Assembly: GCA_017396225.1 (NCBI GenBank)
Contig: JAFQMP010000048.1
Coordinates: 1-42,390, forward strand
Direction: 5' to 3'
Length of the DNA: 42,390 nt
From: Clostridia bacterium
GTDB lineage: Bacteria > Bacillota > Clostridia > Oscillospirales > CAG-272
Below are positions 9,416 to 17,927 of the stretch, piece after piece. Below the pieces are notes generated by a model. That model was not told where the DNA came from. It ran no database searches and saw nothing but the letters and a program-made list of their open reading frames with translations. A program made the translations under genes and the position numbers. How positions within the stretch are numbered: the stretch's first letter is position 1; the number at the start of each line of letters is the position of its first letter.

Positions 9416-9877
9416 TTACTCCTTTATCGCAAGTCCGAGCCTGTCCATAATCTCGGTCTGTCGTTTTCTCATATCAAGCTCGTCCGCCTCGCTCGTTTCA
9501 TGGTCGTAGCCAAGCAGATGCAGCGTGGAATGTACCGTAAGGAAGGCGCACTCGCGTGCAAAGCCGTGCCCGAACTCCTCTGCCTGTGCGGCACATTTTT
9601 CAAGCGACAAAACGATGTCGCCGAGCATCTTGGTGCCGTCCGCCGCATCTTCAAAAAGCGGAAAGGAGAGCACGTCGGTGGCGCGGTCAATCTCTCTGTA
9701 TGCGCGGTTGAGCGCCTGAATGCCCGCGTTGTCGGTAAAGGTGACCGACACCTCGGCGGCACCCTTCACCCCTTCATAGGCGAGGGTGGCAAGCACCGCG
9801 TCCCTGACCAGATTTTCAAGCGCCTCGTCCACGGCGTGCGCCGTCTGCGCGTTTTCAAAATAAACCGTTAATTTCAT
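9416..9877 (-). CDS. ybeY: Endoribonuclease YbeY (rRNA maturation)
   Basis: A 153-residue metal-dependent RNase for 16S rRNA 3'-end maturation and ribosome quality control. The signature [13 protein letters not shown] (about residues 119-131) supplies the three metal-binding histidines; [15 protein letters not shown] precedes it. The ATG overlaps the stop of phoH (ATGA), so the two are translationally coupled. It is followed by era. Confidence 0.95.
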   Translation of the reverse strand: MKLTVYFENAQTAHAVDEALENLVRDAVLATLAYEGVKGAAEVSVTFTDNAGIQALNRAYREIDRATDVLSFPLFEDAADGTKMLGDIVLSLEKCAAQAEEFGHGFARECAFLTVHSTLHLLGYDHETSEADELDMRKRQTEIMDRLGLAIKE

Positions 9878-10893
9878 TTGTCGCTCCCCCGCTTGTCCTG
9901 CCTTTTCGGTGCCGTCTTGGGGCGCGCCTGCTCGCGCTCATAGCGCTCATAGGCGAGAATAATCCTCTGCACCAGCTTGTGGCGCACCACATCGCGGTCA
10001 CTGAAATAGTGAATGTTGATGTCGGGTATGCCCGCAAGAATTTTCACGGCGGCGGCAAGACCGCTTTTCTGCCCTATGGGCAGGTCGGTCTGCGTCAGGT
10101 CACCTGTGACAACCGCCTTGGAATTGAAGCCAAGTCTTGTCAAAAACATCTTCATCTGCTCGGGGGTGCAGTTCTGCGCCTCGTCAAGAATGATAAAGCT
10201 GTCATCAAGCGTGCGGCCGCGCATATAGGCAAGCGGCGCAATCTCAATGACCTGCTTTTCCTGCAGCCTTGCATAGTTTTCGACACCAAGCATTTCATAA
10301 AGTGCATCGTAAAGGGGGCGCAGATAAGGGTCTATCTTGCTCTGCAAATCACCCGGAAGAAAGCCGAGCTTCTCGCCCGCCTCAATCGCGGGGCGCGTGA
10401 GGATAATGCGGTTAACCTCCTTGGCGCGCAGCGCCTTGACCGCCATAGCGACAGCAAGGAAGGTCTTGCCCGTGCCTGCGGGGCCAACGCCCAGCACCAC
10501 GGTGTTTTTCGCAATCGCATCAACATATTTCTGCTGTCCCACGGTCTTTGCCTTGACAGGCTTGCCGCGCGCCGTCAGGCAAATGGCACCGCCGTCAAGC
10601 CTTGCGAGGTCATCGCCCTGTCCGTCACGCACCATACCGATGACGTAGGTCACGCGCTGCTCGGAAATCTCGCCGCGTGCGGCATCGTCGCGCAGGCGCA
10701 GCAGCACCGATGCGGCAAGGCGCACTGCCTCCTCATCGGCACCTGTCACAGAAATGGCGTCGCCACCACCCGCACGGCTGTTGGCAATATCGACGCCAAA
10801 GGCTGCCTCAATCTCCTTCGCGTACGCATCGCACACGCCGAAAATACGCGCCGTGATTTCACTGCTTTCGGTATGAATGATTTCCCGTTCCAT
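9874..10893 (-). CDS. phoH: PhoH-family ATPase
   Basis: A 339-residue PhoH protein (P-loop NTPase). An N-terminal KH-like region (1-110) precedes Walker [14 protein letters not shown] and Walker [13 protein letters not shown], with GDLTQTDLP following. The family is linked to RNA metabolism and is almost always beside ybeY in Firmicutes; its exact activity is not settled. The start is ATG 10893 with a strong GCAGGAGG site; an upstream in-frame start at 10917 lacks one. It lies 24 bases after yqfD and overlaps ybeY. Confidence 0.93.
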   Translation of the reverse strand: MEREIIHTESSEITARIFGVCDAYAKEIEAAFGVDIANSRAGGGDAISVTGADEEAVRLAASVLLRLRDDAARGEISEQRVTYVIGMVRDGQGDDLARLDGGAICLTARGKPVKAKTVGQQKYVDAIAKNTVVLGVGPAGTGKTFLAVAMAVKALRAKEVNRIILTRPAIEAGEKLGFLPGDLQSKIDPYLRPLYDALYEMLGVENYARLQEKQVIEIAPLAYMRGRTLDDSFIILDEAQNCTPEQMKMFLTRLGFNSKAVVTGDLTQTDLPIGQKSGLAAAVKILAGIPDINIHYFSDRDVVRHKLVQRIILAYERYEREQARPKTAPKRQDKRGSDK

Positions 10894-10917
10894 AAAACCT
10901 CCTGCGGAAAGCCGCAT

Positions 10918-12087
10918 TTATCTGTCTATCTCAAATTCCGCCACGCGGGCAATATCCTCCTCAAAGAGGGCGGTGCAAACAAGCGTCACCCCCTCGTCAC
11001 TCACCACGGTTTCCACCGTTTTGGAGAGCAACGTCTTGTGGGTGGCGGCAGCGGCAAGCTTTGCCGCAAGCGCCTCATTGGCAAGCGCAAGCGCCTCGCG
11101 CGCCGTGCGCGTGCAGGTCACTGTCTCACACTCTCTGTATGTCACAAGTCGCCAGCCCGCGGGCAGCACGCGCCCATTCCACGCGCGTAAATCTTTTTCG
11201 TTCTCTATTATAACATAATTCCCCGTCAAATTTCCACTGTTTTTGAAAACTTTTCTCTCGGTGCCGAAGAATTTGAGGGAAAGCTCGTACCGCGCTCTCC
11301 CCGTGGGGCTGCTCACCGTATAGGAAAAGGGCACCGTGACAGTAAAGGTTTCCTCGGTGCGCGCCATCACCGACCCCGCCGCACGCGTCAGGCGTATACC
11401 GTTATCATTGGTATCGAGCACCCCTGTGGCAAGCAGGTCGCCCGCACGCACCACGTCCCCCGGTCGCACCAGTGCCTTCCCCTCAAAGACAAGGGGAAGC
11501 GTCACCACGCCGTCTTTCACAGCGACCAGATTGGCGGGGGCGGTGGGTGCCTTTGGCGGTGGCAGAACCGCCTCCACAACCGAAACAAGCAGAACCGTCC
11601 CCTGCCTGTTGACACTCACATAGGCAAGGCGCGCATCGGCGGCGCGCAGCGCGAGCGCCGCCTCATCGGTGGCAAGCGTGGGGATAAAGCGCCCCACCGC
11701 AATTCCCTCACGCGCAAGCAGCTCGCGCATCTCCGCCTCGGGAATATCCGCAAGCCCCGTGACCTGCACCTCCCAGACGAAGAGCGCGGAAAGGGTAATC
11801 AGCGCCACGGCAAGCAGAAGTCCCACAAGCAGGGCGGGGCGGCGCAAAAGCCCGCGCAAAAAAAGCGGCAAGCCGCCCCTTGCCACGACAGTACAGGAAA
11901 TATCCGCCACCCGAGGGTGGGCAAGAACCCGCGCGGCATCGCGGGCAAGCAGGCGCAGCACCAGCGCTCCCGTCCTGCGGCGCTGACGGCGTGGGGACAC
12001 ACCCAGTGTGCGACAGGCCTCCAGGAGCACGGTCGCCTCCTCCCCGCACACGCTGATTTCCAGATAACCCAGCAAAAAATCAAGCAT
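10918..12087 (-). CDS. yqfD: Sporulation protein YqfD (stage IV-like)
   Basis: A 389-residue single-span membrane protein of the YqfD family. A cytoplasmic N-terminal head (1-90), one hydrophobic helix (LLVGLLLAVALITLSALFVWEV, about 95-118), then an extracytoplasmic region that opens with a POTRA-like stretch (VTGLADIPEAEMRELL) as in SpoIIQ/YabQ-neighbour sporulation proteins, and a hydrophobic C-terminal domain. In Bacillus subtilis yqfD belongs to the mother-cell sigma-E regulon. ATG 12087 follows GGGGGAGG; it overlaps the end of yqfC by eight bases. The sequence is Arg/Ala-rich compared with Bacillus but keeps the family layout. Confidence 0.85.
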   Translation of the reverse strand: MLDFLLGYLEISVCGEEATVLLEACRTLGVSPRRQRRRTGALVLRLLARDAARVLAHPRVADISCTVVARGGLPLFLRGLLRRPALLVGLLLAVALITLSALFVWEVQVTGLADIPEAEMRELLAREGIAVGRFIPTLATDEAALALRAADARLAYVSVNRQGTVLLVSVVEAVLPPPKAPTAPANLVAVKDGVVTLPLVFEGKALVRPGDVVRAGDLLATGVLDTNDNGIRLTRAAGSVMARTEETFTVTVPFSYTVSSPTGRARYELSLKFFGTERKVFKNSGNLTGNYVIIENEKDLRAWNGRVLPAGWRLVTYRECETVTCTRTAREALALANEALAAKLAAAATHKTLLSKTVETVVSDEGVTLVCTALFEEDIARVAEFEIDR

Positions 12088-12367
12088 CGGTAACCTCCCC
12101 CAGCAGGAGCGCGGCAATCTGCCCCGTGACAGTGACACTCCCCGCGGCAAAGGCGCTGCAAAAAAGCGCACTGCCCTGCACCGTCAGCGTGCGGCTTCCT
12201 ACGGCAAGCACGATACAGTCGTCGTGATAGTCAAGAATCCGCTTGCAGCCCCGCACGGTAAGGGTGCTGTCCCCCGCGAGCGAAAGCCCGAAGCCGCCTG
12301 GCAACGCCTCACGCGGAATATCCAGCCCTGCGGCAAGCCGCCCCAGCAAATCCCGTTTTTTCCGCAT
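12080..12367 (-). CDS. yqfC: Sporulation protein YqfC (YabP/YqfC family)
   Basis: A 95-residue YabP/YqfC-family protein. The core GGFGLSLAGDSTLTVRGCKRILDYHDDCIVLAVGSRTLTVQGSAL is the diagnostic beta-rich repeat with the conserved RILDY segment. The family acts in mother-cell stages of spore formation. ATG 12367 has GGAGGG nine bases upstream; a TTG two codons earlier is less well placed. It heads the operon with yqfD, phoH, ybeY, era, recO and mutS2, and is divergent from ylbJ. Confidence 0.88.
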   Translation of the reverse strand: MRKKRDLLGRLAAGLDIPREALPGGFGLSLAGDSTLTVRGCKRILDYHDDCIVLAVGSRTLTVQGSALFCSAFAAGSVTVTGQIAALLLGEVTDA

Positions 12368-12392
12368 AAACAAAGCCCTCCACCCATAGTTT
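12364..12392 (+). promoter_or_regulatory. Candidate sigma-E-type promoter of ylbJ
   Basis: On the plus strand, GCATAAA (12364-12370), 14 bases, CATAGTTT (12385-12392). The match is weaker than the facing yqfC promoter, but spacing and the CATA core agree. It overlaps the yqfC start codon, and the two promoters interlock within 69 bases. Confidence 0.35.
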
Positions 12393-12403
12393 TTAACACT
12401 ACA

Positions 12404-12432
12404 ACACTATGAAAGCGAGGGGCGGAATATAC
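12404..12432 (-). promoter_or_regulatory. Candidate sigma-E-type promoter of yqfC
   Basis: On the minus strand, GTATATT (12426-12432), 14 bases, CATAGTGT (12404-12411). This fits the mother-cell sigma-E pattern (ATATT, 14-15 bases, CATAnnnT). The predicted start would leave about 30 bases of leader before ATG 12367. No sigma-A promoter is visible in the gap. The housekeeping genes downstream (era, recO) must then have other promoters, which I did not identify. Confidence 0.5.
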
Positions 12433-13545
12433 ATGACACGCAAGGGGAAATGGGGGCGTATTTTGCCCCCTGTCATCGGACTTTTGCTGCTTGTTTTCCT
12501 CACGCAAAGTGGGGAAATCGCGGCAGACGGTATCAAAAAAGGGCTTGCACTTGTCGAGGGCGTTCTTGCCCCCGCGCTCTTTCCCCCACTGGTATTTGCC
12601 ACGCTGCTGATAAAGCTCCGTCTTTACGAGGGGGCGGCGCCCCTGCTTGCGCGCCCCGCGCGCACCCTCTTTGGTCTTTCGGGCAGTGGTCTTGCCGCGC
12701 TCCTTTTCGGGTGGGTGCTCGGCGTGCCTGTGGGCGCACTGTTATCGACCGCAGCATACCGCACAGGCGCACTCGATGTGAAGGAATACCGCCGTGTGCT
12801 GGTGCTTTCCACCACGCCCAGCATGGGCTTTCTTGTCAGCGCGGTGGGCGGCGGACTTTTTGGCTCCCGCGCACTCGGCTGGCTTCTCTATCTTGCCACG
12901 CTTGGCAGCGCCCTTCTCCTGACCCTTCTCAGCAGGCCGCGGAAAGAAAACGCCTGCAAAACAGCAAAAAAGCCCCTAAACGGGGCTGAAAAATGCCGAT
13001 TTGCCGACGCCTTCACAGGGGCGGTAAGGGATAGCCTTTCCGCCTTTCTCCACGTGGCAGCATTCGTCCTTATTTTCTCTGCCCTTTGCGCGTATCTCTC
13101 CTGTTTTGCAGCCGCTTTTGCGATCCCTGCGAAGGTAACGGCGCTTCTGTGCGGGCTCTTTGAATTAACGGCAGGTGTGACCGCCGCCGTCGCGTCGGGG
13201 GAACCCACCGCGGCATTTCTGACAGTTGCCTTTCTTGCGGGCTTTGCCGGCATCTCAATTTGTCTGCAAGCGCTGGCGCTTGCAGAGGAAGGCACCCTGC
13301 GCGCAGGCGTGCTTTTTGGCGTAAAGCTCGTTCACGGCGTGCTCGCCGTCCTTTTTGCCATGGCCTTACAAAAGCTCCTTGGCATCGGGGTAGCACCCAC
13401 TGCAAGCGCCCTGCAAACCCTGGGCGGCTACACGCACCCCGTGCCGCATCTCGGAAAATGGCTCCTTCTCTTCGGTCTTTGCTATCTCTTTATCAATCGC
13501 GTGCTGACAAAGCCGTTGGTTCATTTTATCAGGCAGAGGGGCTGA
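12433..13545 (+). CDS. ylbJ: Sporulation integral membrane protein YlbJ
   Basis: A 370-residue polytopic membrane protein of the YlbJ family (nucleoside-recognition/Gate-type fold). Around eight hydrophobic segments; conserved stretches are GLALVEGVLAPALFPPLVFA, LFGWVLGVPVGA and STTPSMGFLVSAVGGGLFGS. YlbJ is a sigma-E-controlled mother-cell membrane protein in Bacillus, needed for normal spore cortex. I chose ATG 12433, near GAGGGGCGG; ATG 12409 has no ribosome site and would put this site inside the gene. It stands alone, divergent from the sporulation genes yqfCD and convergent with rpmF across a two-way terminator. Confidence 0.85.
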   Translation: MTRKGKWGRILPPVIGLLLLVFLTQSGEIAADGIKKGLALVEGVLAPALFPPLVFATLLIKLRLYEGAAPLLARPARTLFGLSGSGLAALLFGWVLGVPVGALLSTAAYRTGALDVKEYRRVLVLSTTPSMGFLVSAVGGGLFGSRALGWLLYLATLGSALLLTLLSRPRKENACKTAKKPLNGAEKCRFADAFTGAVRDSLSAFLHVAAFVLIFSALCAYLSCFAAAFAIPAKVTALLCGLFELTAGVTAAVASGEPTAAFLTVAFLAGFAGISICLQALALAEEGTLRAGVLFGVKLVHGVLAVLFAMALQKLLGIGVAPTASALQTLGGYTHPVPHLGKWLLLFGLCYLFINRVLTKPLVHFIRQRG

Positions 13546-13562
13546 CCTCTGAAGGGCAACAT

Positions 13563-13592
13563 AAAAAGGGAGAGCCAACGCTCTCCCTTTTT
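13563..13592. terminator. Bidirectional terminator between ylbJ and rpmF
   Basis: An almost perfect hairpin: AAAAAGGGAGAGC, loop CAAC, GCTCTCCCTTTTT. The A-run and T-run on its two sides let it end both convergent genes. Confidence 0.92.
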
Positions 13593-13604
13593 ATAAAGCA
13601 ACAC

Positions 13605-13787
13605 TTATGCCTCAACCTTGACAACTTCTTTGCCGTCGTAAGAACCGCAGGCCTTGCAAACATGGTGAGCAAGAACGTACTCGCCACACTTTGCACACTT
13701 AACCATACCGGGCATCTCGAGCTTGGAGTTGTTGGAACGTCTCTTATCTCTGCGTGCTTTGGAAACTTTTTTCTTCGGAACTGCCAT
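13605..13787 (-). CDS. rpmF: 50S ribosomal protein L32
   Basis: A 60-residue L32. It begins [19 protein letters not shown] and has a zinc ribbon CAKC ... CKAC, so it is the zinc-binding form rather than the zinc-free paralogue. ATG 13787 follows a strong GAGGAGG. It is the last gene after yceD (DUF177), the usual pairing, but has its own strong promoter. Confidence 0.97.
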   Translation of the reverse strand: MAVPKKKVSKARRDKRRSNNSKLEMPGMVKCAKCGEYVLAHHVCKACGSYDGKEVVKVEA

Positions 13788-13829
13788 TTTATCTACACCT
13801 CCTCTGGGATTTTCACATAATTACAAGTC

Positions 13830-13858
13830 ATTATAGCATTAATTTTCCTGTTTGTCAA
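13830..13858 (-). promoter_or_regulatory. Consensus sigma-A promoter of rpmF
   Basis: On the minus strand, TTGACA (13853-13858), 17 bases, TATAAT (13830-13835): a full match to consensus. The -35 box lies inside the last codons of the DUF177 gene. It gives L32 expression independent of the uvrC-yceD operon. Confidence 0.88.
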
Positions 13859-14354
13859 CCCATTTTTGTAAAATTGCTAATCTTGGGTCAATTTCTTTTT
13901 TGGGGCAGCCGCAATCGCCCAGTCTGAGGGGCTTGCCGCACTTGGGGCAAAGGCCGGGACAGTCCTCGTCACAGAGCAGACGCATCGGGAAGCACATTAA
14001 AAGCTCCTCCCTTAACAGCTCGTCCACGTCAAGCCTTCCGTCACGAATCATCACGTAGGCATCGTCCATTTCAGCAAGCTTTTCCTCGGTGATGCTGCCC
14101 TCGGCAGCCACGGTGCGGGTAAAATCAAGCTCAAACACGCCTGTCACCTCGTCAAGACAACGCGCGCAGCTGCCGCTGTACGGCAGGGTGGCGTGCAGGA
14201 AAAGCTGCATATAGCCCGCATCATCGGTGAGGTAGCCCTTGATGTGTGCATTTTCGGGAAAGCGCACGTCCATGACCGCCTCGGGAATCAAATCGTATGC
14301 AATCTCCATACGCGTGATTTCACCGCGCAGGATAGGACCCATATTCAGTACCAT
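13839..14354 (-). CDS. yceD: DUF177 / YceD family protein (23S rRNA accumulation protein)
   Basis: A 171-residue DUF177 protein. Diagnostic parts are SGSCARCLDEVTGVFELDF in the middle and the cysteine-rich end MRLLCDEDCPGLCPKCGKPLRLGDCGCPKKEIDPRLAIL, probably metal-binding. The family sits before rpmF in most bacteria and is linked to 23S rRNA accumulation. ATG 14354 has AAGGAGG upstream. It is 12 bases after the membrane-protein gene. Confidence 0.9.
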   Translation of the reverse strand: MVLNMGPILRGEITRMEIAYDLIPEAVMDVRFPENAHIKGYLTDDAGYMQLFLHATLPYSGSCARCLDEVTGVFELDFTRTVAAEGSITEEKLAEMDDAYVMIRDGRLDVDELLREELLMCFPMRLLCDEDCPGLCPKCGKPLRLGDCGCPKKEIDPRLAILQKWVDKQEN

Positions 14355-14366
14355 TGTAAATCCTCC

Positions 14367-14933
14367 TTAAATATCATCGGGGCTTTGCACTGTTTCTGTT
14401 TCCGCCTCATCGGCGGGGACAAAGCGGAAGCGCAGGACGAGCAGTCCGTGTACAAAATAAAGCGCGGTAATGAGGAACACGACCAGTGCGCCATAGCGCA
14501 AAATGAGCGATTCCGCCTCGGCAAGATAAATGAAAATAACGGTAGCACCCGTCAGGAAGGGCAGCATCTCGTGCCTGAGCTGTCTCAGGTGCTGCTCCAC
14601 CAGAATAACGCGCACCAGCGGCAGCACAATGGCATAGAGCACAACCAGCACAATGAGGAAATTGCTGCGCAGCAGCATCAGTGCGACACCGAGGGCAATC
14701 GACAGAAGTGCCATGAGCAGATTGAGCCACTCGCCGCGCGCCTTCAGGTTCTTCAGCGCAAGAAAGAGGGCGGGAATGTTCATCACCAGTGTGAGAAGTC
14801 CAATGGCGATAATCATAATATCAAAGAGCTCGGTCGCGTAAGGGGCAAGTGCCAGGAGTAACAATCCCACGCCCACACCGAAAAGGGTGGAAATCAGCAC
14901 CTTCAGAAAATAATATACCTTTAATGTTTTCAT
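14367..14933 (-). CDS. Membrane protein of unknown function (DUF308-like)
   Basis: A 188-residue protein with six predicted hydrophobic helices arranged as three hairpins (LLLLALAPYA, IMIIAIGLLTLVMNIPALFLAL, LLMALLSIALGVALMLL, FLIVLVVLYAIVLPLV, MLPFLTGATVIFIYL, YGALVVFLITALYFVHGLLVL) and an acidic tail. This pattern recalls HdeD/DUF308 proteins, but I see no residue motif that proves it. ATG 14933 follows AGGGAGA. It lies between coaD and yceD, both with short gaps, so it is part of that operon. Function not known. Confidence 0.7.
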   Translation of the reverse strand: MKTLKVYYFLKVLISTLFGVGVGLLLLALAPYATELFDIMIIAIGLLTLVMNIPALFLALKNLKARGEWLNLLMALLSIALGVALMLLRSNFLIVLVVLYAIVLPLVRVILVEQHLRQLRHEMLPFLTGATVIFIYLAEAESLILRYGALVVFLITALYFVHGLLVLRFRFVPADEAETETVQSPDDI

Positions 14934-14944
14934 AGCGTTCTCCC

Positions 14945-15424
14945 TTACAGTATTCCCTTTTCGCGAAGCAGTGCGAGCACAGGGGCGGAGAGCAGCCCCT
15001 CAGGGCTTTCGCCGCGTGCCATGAGCTCACGCACACGCGTAGAGGAAATATCCTCAAAATCATCGGCTGCCTGCCAGAGCTCTGTCCGCGCGCGCGGATT
15101 GTGTGCTAAATTATAGGCTGCCATTTCGTTTTCATAGGTGCGGTCCGCCTCGTTGCGCACGCCCTTAATAATAACGTCTGCCCCGACCCTGTCAAAGAGG
15201 TCGACAAGCATGCCCGCATCTGCCACCACACGCACGTTGGTGAGCGACTCGACAGCGGCTGCGGCAAGCGCCTTGCGCTCGGCAAGCGTAAATGTATAGG
15301 TTTTTGCGGCATTGTTCATCACCGCCACCACAACCTCATCATAACGAGCCGCGGCGCGGGTAATGATGTCAAGATGCCCCAGGGTAATCGGGTCATAGCT
15401 GCCCGGTAACAATGCAGTACTCAA
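14945..15424 (-). CDS. coaD: Phosphopantetheine adenylyltransferase
   Basis: A 159-residue nucleotidyltransferase that makes dephospho-CoA from 4'-phosphopantetheine and ATP. GSYDPITLGHLDII carries the T/HxGH nucleotide-binding motif, KGVRNEADRTYENEMAAYN matches the substrate region, and ISSTRVREL the second motif. The segment before ISST (TELWQAADDFED) lacks the usual FLP(S/T) sequence. The start is TTG at 15424 with GGAGG eight bases upstream, one base after the stop of rsmD; the rsmD-coaD pair is typical. Confidence 0.93.
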   Translation of the reverse strand: MSTALLPGSYDPITLGHLDIITRAAARYDEVVVAVMNNAAKTYTFTLAERKALAAAAVESLTNVRVVADAGMLVDLFDRVGADVIIKGVRNEADRTYENEMAAYNLAHNPRARTELWQAADDFEDISSTRVRELMARGESPEGLLSAPVLALLREKGIL

Positions 15425-15425
15425 A

Positions 15426-15998
15426 TCAAATTTCCTCCGTGGTGGGGGTTAAGAGTGTAATGTGGGCGATGCCGTAGCGCGCACGGCGCAGCACGGTAAA
15501 CCGCGCTGCCAGTGCCTCGTCACCGCCAAAAGGCGCCGCCTCATTGCGTGCCTCGCAGACAAGAACCGCGTGCTCCGCCAATAAATTGCGTGCCGTCAGC
15601 AGCGACAGACAAAGGGGCAGCAGCCCCTTATCATAGGGCGGGTCAAGAAAGACAAGTCCGAATGGCGCGCCCTGATAGCCTTTCAAAAAGCCTTGCGCAT
15701 CGGCAGCATGGATTTCCACGTCCGCGGCAAGCTTGGTGTGTGTGGCGTTTGCGCGCATCGCGGCAAGTGCCGCCTTATCCCTGTCGACCAGCAGGGCGCG
15801 CGCCGCACCGCGGCTGACCGCCTCCAGCCCCATTTGCCCGGAGCCTGCAAAGAGGTCAAGCACCAACCGCCCCTCAATCCGCCCTTGCAGCATCGAGAAA
15901 ACCGCTTCCTTTGTCCGTTCTGCGGTGGGACGGGTGATTTCGCCCGCAGGCGCCTGCAGCTTACAGCCTCTTGCTCTGCCTGTAATAATTCGCATCAT
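15426..15998 (-). CDS. rsmD: 16S rRNA (guanine-966-N2)-methyltransferase RsmD
   Basis: A 190-residue SAM-dependent methyltransferase. ITGRARGCKLQAP opens the protein, VLDLFAGSGQMGLEAVSRG binds SAM, and LVFLDPPYDKG is the N6/N2-adenine/guanine methyltransferase DPPY motif. It begins with two ATG codons (15998 and 15995); the stop of uvrC overlaps them, and GGAG lies about 10 bases upstream. Followed directly by coaD. Confidence 0.94.
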   Translation of the reverse strand: MMRIITGRARGCKLQAPAGEITRPTAERTKEAVFSMLQGRIEGRLVLDLFAGSGQMGLEAVSRGAARALLVDRDKAALAAMRANATHTKLAADVEIHAADAQGFLKGYQGAPFGLVFLDPPYDKGLLPLCLSLLTARNLLAEHAVLVCEARNEAAPFGGDEALAARFTVLRRARYGIAHITLLTPTTEEI

Positions 15999-17842
15999 GT
16001 GGGGGTACTCTCCTTGTGAAAATAGGCGTAAATTGTCCTTGCCAGCACAGGGCCCACACCGGGCGCCTTCGCCAGTGCCGCCTCGTCGGCGCGCTTGACG
16101 GCGGCAAGGCCGCCGAAATGCGCCAGAATGGTTTTTGCCTTGGCGGCACCGATGCCGGGAATATCCGTGAGGGCGGATTTGCGCAGGGTGGTGCGCTTGG
16201 CATCGCTCATCTGCCGCACCGCGTAGCGGTGCACCTCCTCCTGTATGCTGTAAATCGCGGTAAAGACCGCGCCTTCAAATGCTATGGAAATCTCCTTGTC
16301 TGCCGTGCAGAGCGCACGTGTTTTGTGGTATTCGTCCTTCACCATGCCGAAAATCGGCACGGTAATGCCCATGTCAAGCGCGACACGCCTGACCGCCGCC
16401 ACGTGGGTGCGTCCGCCGTCAAGCAGGATAAGGTCGGGCATCTGGGCAAAGCTGCCTGTGGCGTCCGCAAGGTGCGCAAAGCGACGGCGAAGTGCCTCAC
16501 ACATCGAGGCATAGTCATCGGTGCCCTCCACCGCGCGGATACGGAAGGTGCGATAATCACTGCGCTGAAATTTGCCGTTTTCCCACACAATCATACCGCA
16601 GGTCTTATGCTCACTGCCGAAATTGGAAATATCGTACGCCTCGATACGCTGCGGCACCACCTCAAGGGCAAGCAGCTCCGCCAGGCGCAGGGCGGTGCGG
16701 TCACTTGCCTCTGCCTGACGGCGCGCCACGGCGGCACGCTCGGCGGCGTTGCTGACGGCAAGCTCACAGAGCGTATGGCGCTCCCCGCGTGCAGGGGTGT
16801 GCAGCGTGACCTTACGCGCAGCGCGTGCAGACAATGCTGACGAAAGCATCTCGCGTGTTTCCTCCTCCATGGAAAAGGAAAGCAGAATACGCGCGGGCAG
16901 GTCATCGCGGGTGCGATAATGCTCAAAAATGTAGGAAACCAGCGCCTCCTCCACGCAGGTCATCTCCTGCGCGGTGAAAACGGTTTCCATTTTATCTACA
17001 AGCGCGCCCTCGCGCACGTAAAAAACGGTCATCGCGGCGGAAAAATCGTCGCGGTAAAAGCCAAACACGTCCTCGTTCACATCGGGGGCTGCGACAACGG
17101 TCTGCTTTTCCGAAAGCTTTTCCAGGGCAAAGAGGGTGTCGCGCAGGGCGGCAGCCTTCTCAAACTCCTCACGCAGAGCGGCAGCGTTCATCTCCTCGCG
17201 CACCTGACGGCGGGTTGCGGCGGAATTGCCGCGCAGCACGTCGATGGCATAGCGGATACGCGCGGCATACGCCTCGGGCGTGACGTTGCCTGTGCAAACA
17301 CCGCAGCACTGCCCCATCTGATAGTAAATACAGGGGCGCTCCTTGCCGATGTCACGCGGGAACTGCCTTTTGCAGGTCGGCAGCGCGAAAATCCTTTGAA
17401 GGGTGCGCAGCACCGAGCCTGCCACCGACGCCCCCGAATAAGGGCCGAAATACTTGCCCTTGTCGGAAAGCCTTGCGCGGGTAAAGACCAGACGCGGATA
17501 GACCTCATCTGTCACCTTGATATAGGGGTAGGACTTGGCGTCCTTCAATCTGATATTATATTTGGGCGTATGCTGCTTGATGAGAGTGTTTTCAAGAGTC
17601 AGCGCCTCCATCTCGGTATCGCAGAGGTAATACTCAAAATCCGCGACCTCGCGCACCATACGCGCGGTTTTCAGGCTTTTTTCACCCTGGTGGAAATACT
17701 GGGACACACGATTTTTCAGCTTGCGGGACTTGCCGACGTAAATGACGGCGCCGCGCGCGTTGCGCATCACGTAGACGCCCGGGGAAAGCGGGAGCGCGTT
17801 TGCCTTTTCAAGCAGACGGGTCAAGGTATCCTCGCGCCTCAT
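15995..17842 (-). CDS. uvrC: Excinuclease ABC subunit C
   Basis: A 615-residue UvrC, the subunit that cuts on both sides of a lesion in nucleotide excision repair. Order: GIY-YIG nuclease (GVYVMRNARGAVIYVGKSRKL, about 20-45), four Cys in CKRQFPRDIGKERPCIYYQMGQCCGVC, UVR motif, RNase H-like domain (LLLDGGRTHVAAV region), and two helix-hairpin-helix motifs at the end (IPGIGAAKAKTIL; APGVGPVLARTIY). ATG 17842 follows AAAGGAG. The promoter is not obvious: the gene starts just after the HPr terminator, so read-through or a promoter within HPr is likely. Confidence 0.96.
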   Translation of the reverse strand: MRREDTLTRLLEKANALPLSPGVYVMRNARGAVIYVGKSRKLKNRVSQYFHQGEKSLKTARMVREVADFEYYLCDTEMEALTLENTLIKQHTPKYNIRLKDAKSYPYIKVTDEVYPRLVFTRARLSDKGKYFGPYSGASVAGSVLRTLQRIFALPTCKRQFPRDIGKERPCIYYQMGQCCGVCTGNVTPEAYAARIRYAIDVLRGNSAATRRQVREEMNAAALREEFEKAAALRDTLFALEKLSEKQTVVAAPDVNEDVFGFYRDDFSAAMTVFYVREGALVDKMETVFTAQEMTCVEEALVSYIFEHYRTRDDLPARILLSFSMEEETREMLSSALSARAARKVTLHTPARGERHTLCELAVSNAAERAAVARRQAEASDRTALRLAELLALEVVPQRIEAYDISNFGSEHKTCGMIVWENGKFQRSDYRTFRIRAVEGTDDYASMCEALRRRFAHLADATGSFAQMPDLILLDGGRTHVAAVRRVALDMGITVPIFGMVKDEYHKTRALCTADKEISIAFEGAVFTAIYSIQEEVHRYAVRQMSDAKRTTLRKSALTDIPGIGAAKAKTILAHFGGLAAVKRADEAALAKAPGVGPVLARTIYAYFHKESTPT

Positions 17843-17861
17843 CTCGGTATCTCCTTTCGGT

Positions 17862-17897
17862 GAAAATAAGGAAGGTGGGGTGCCGCAGCACCCCACC
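17862..17897 (-). terminator. Terminator after the HPr gene
   Basis: A perfect 10-bp stem GGTGGGGTGC/GCACCCCACC with loop TGCG, followed on the minus strand by TTCCTTATTTT. The T-tract is interrupted, so some read-through into uvrC is plausible. Confidence 0.75.
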
Positions 17898-17927
17898 TAC
17901 ATCAAAGACGGAAGAGCCCGTCAGAAA

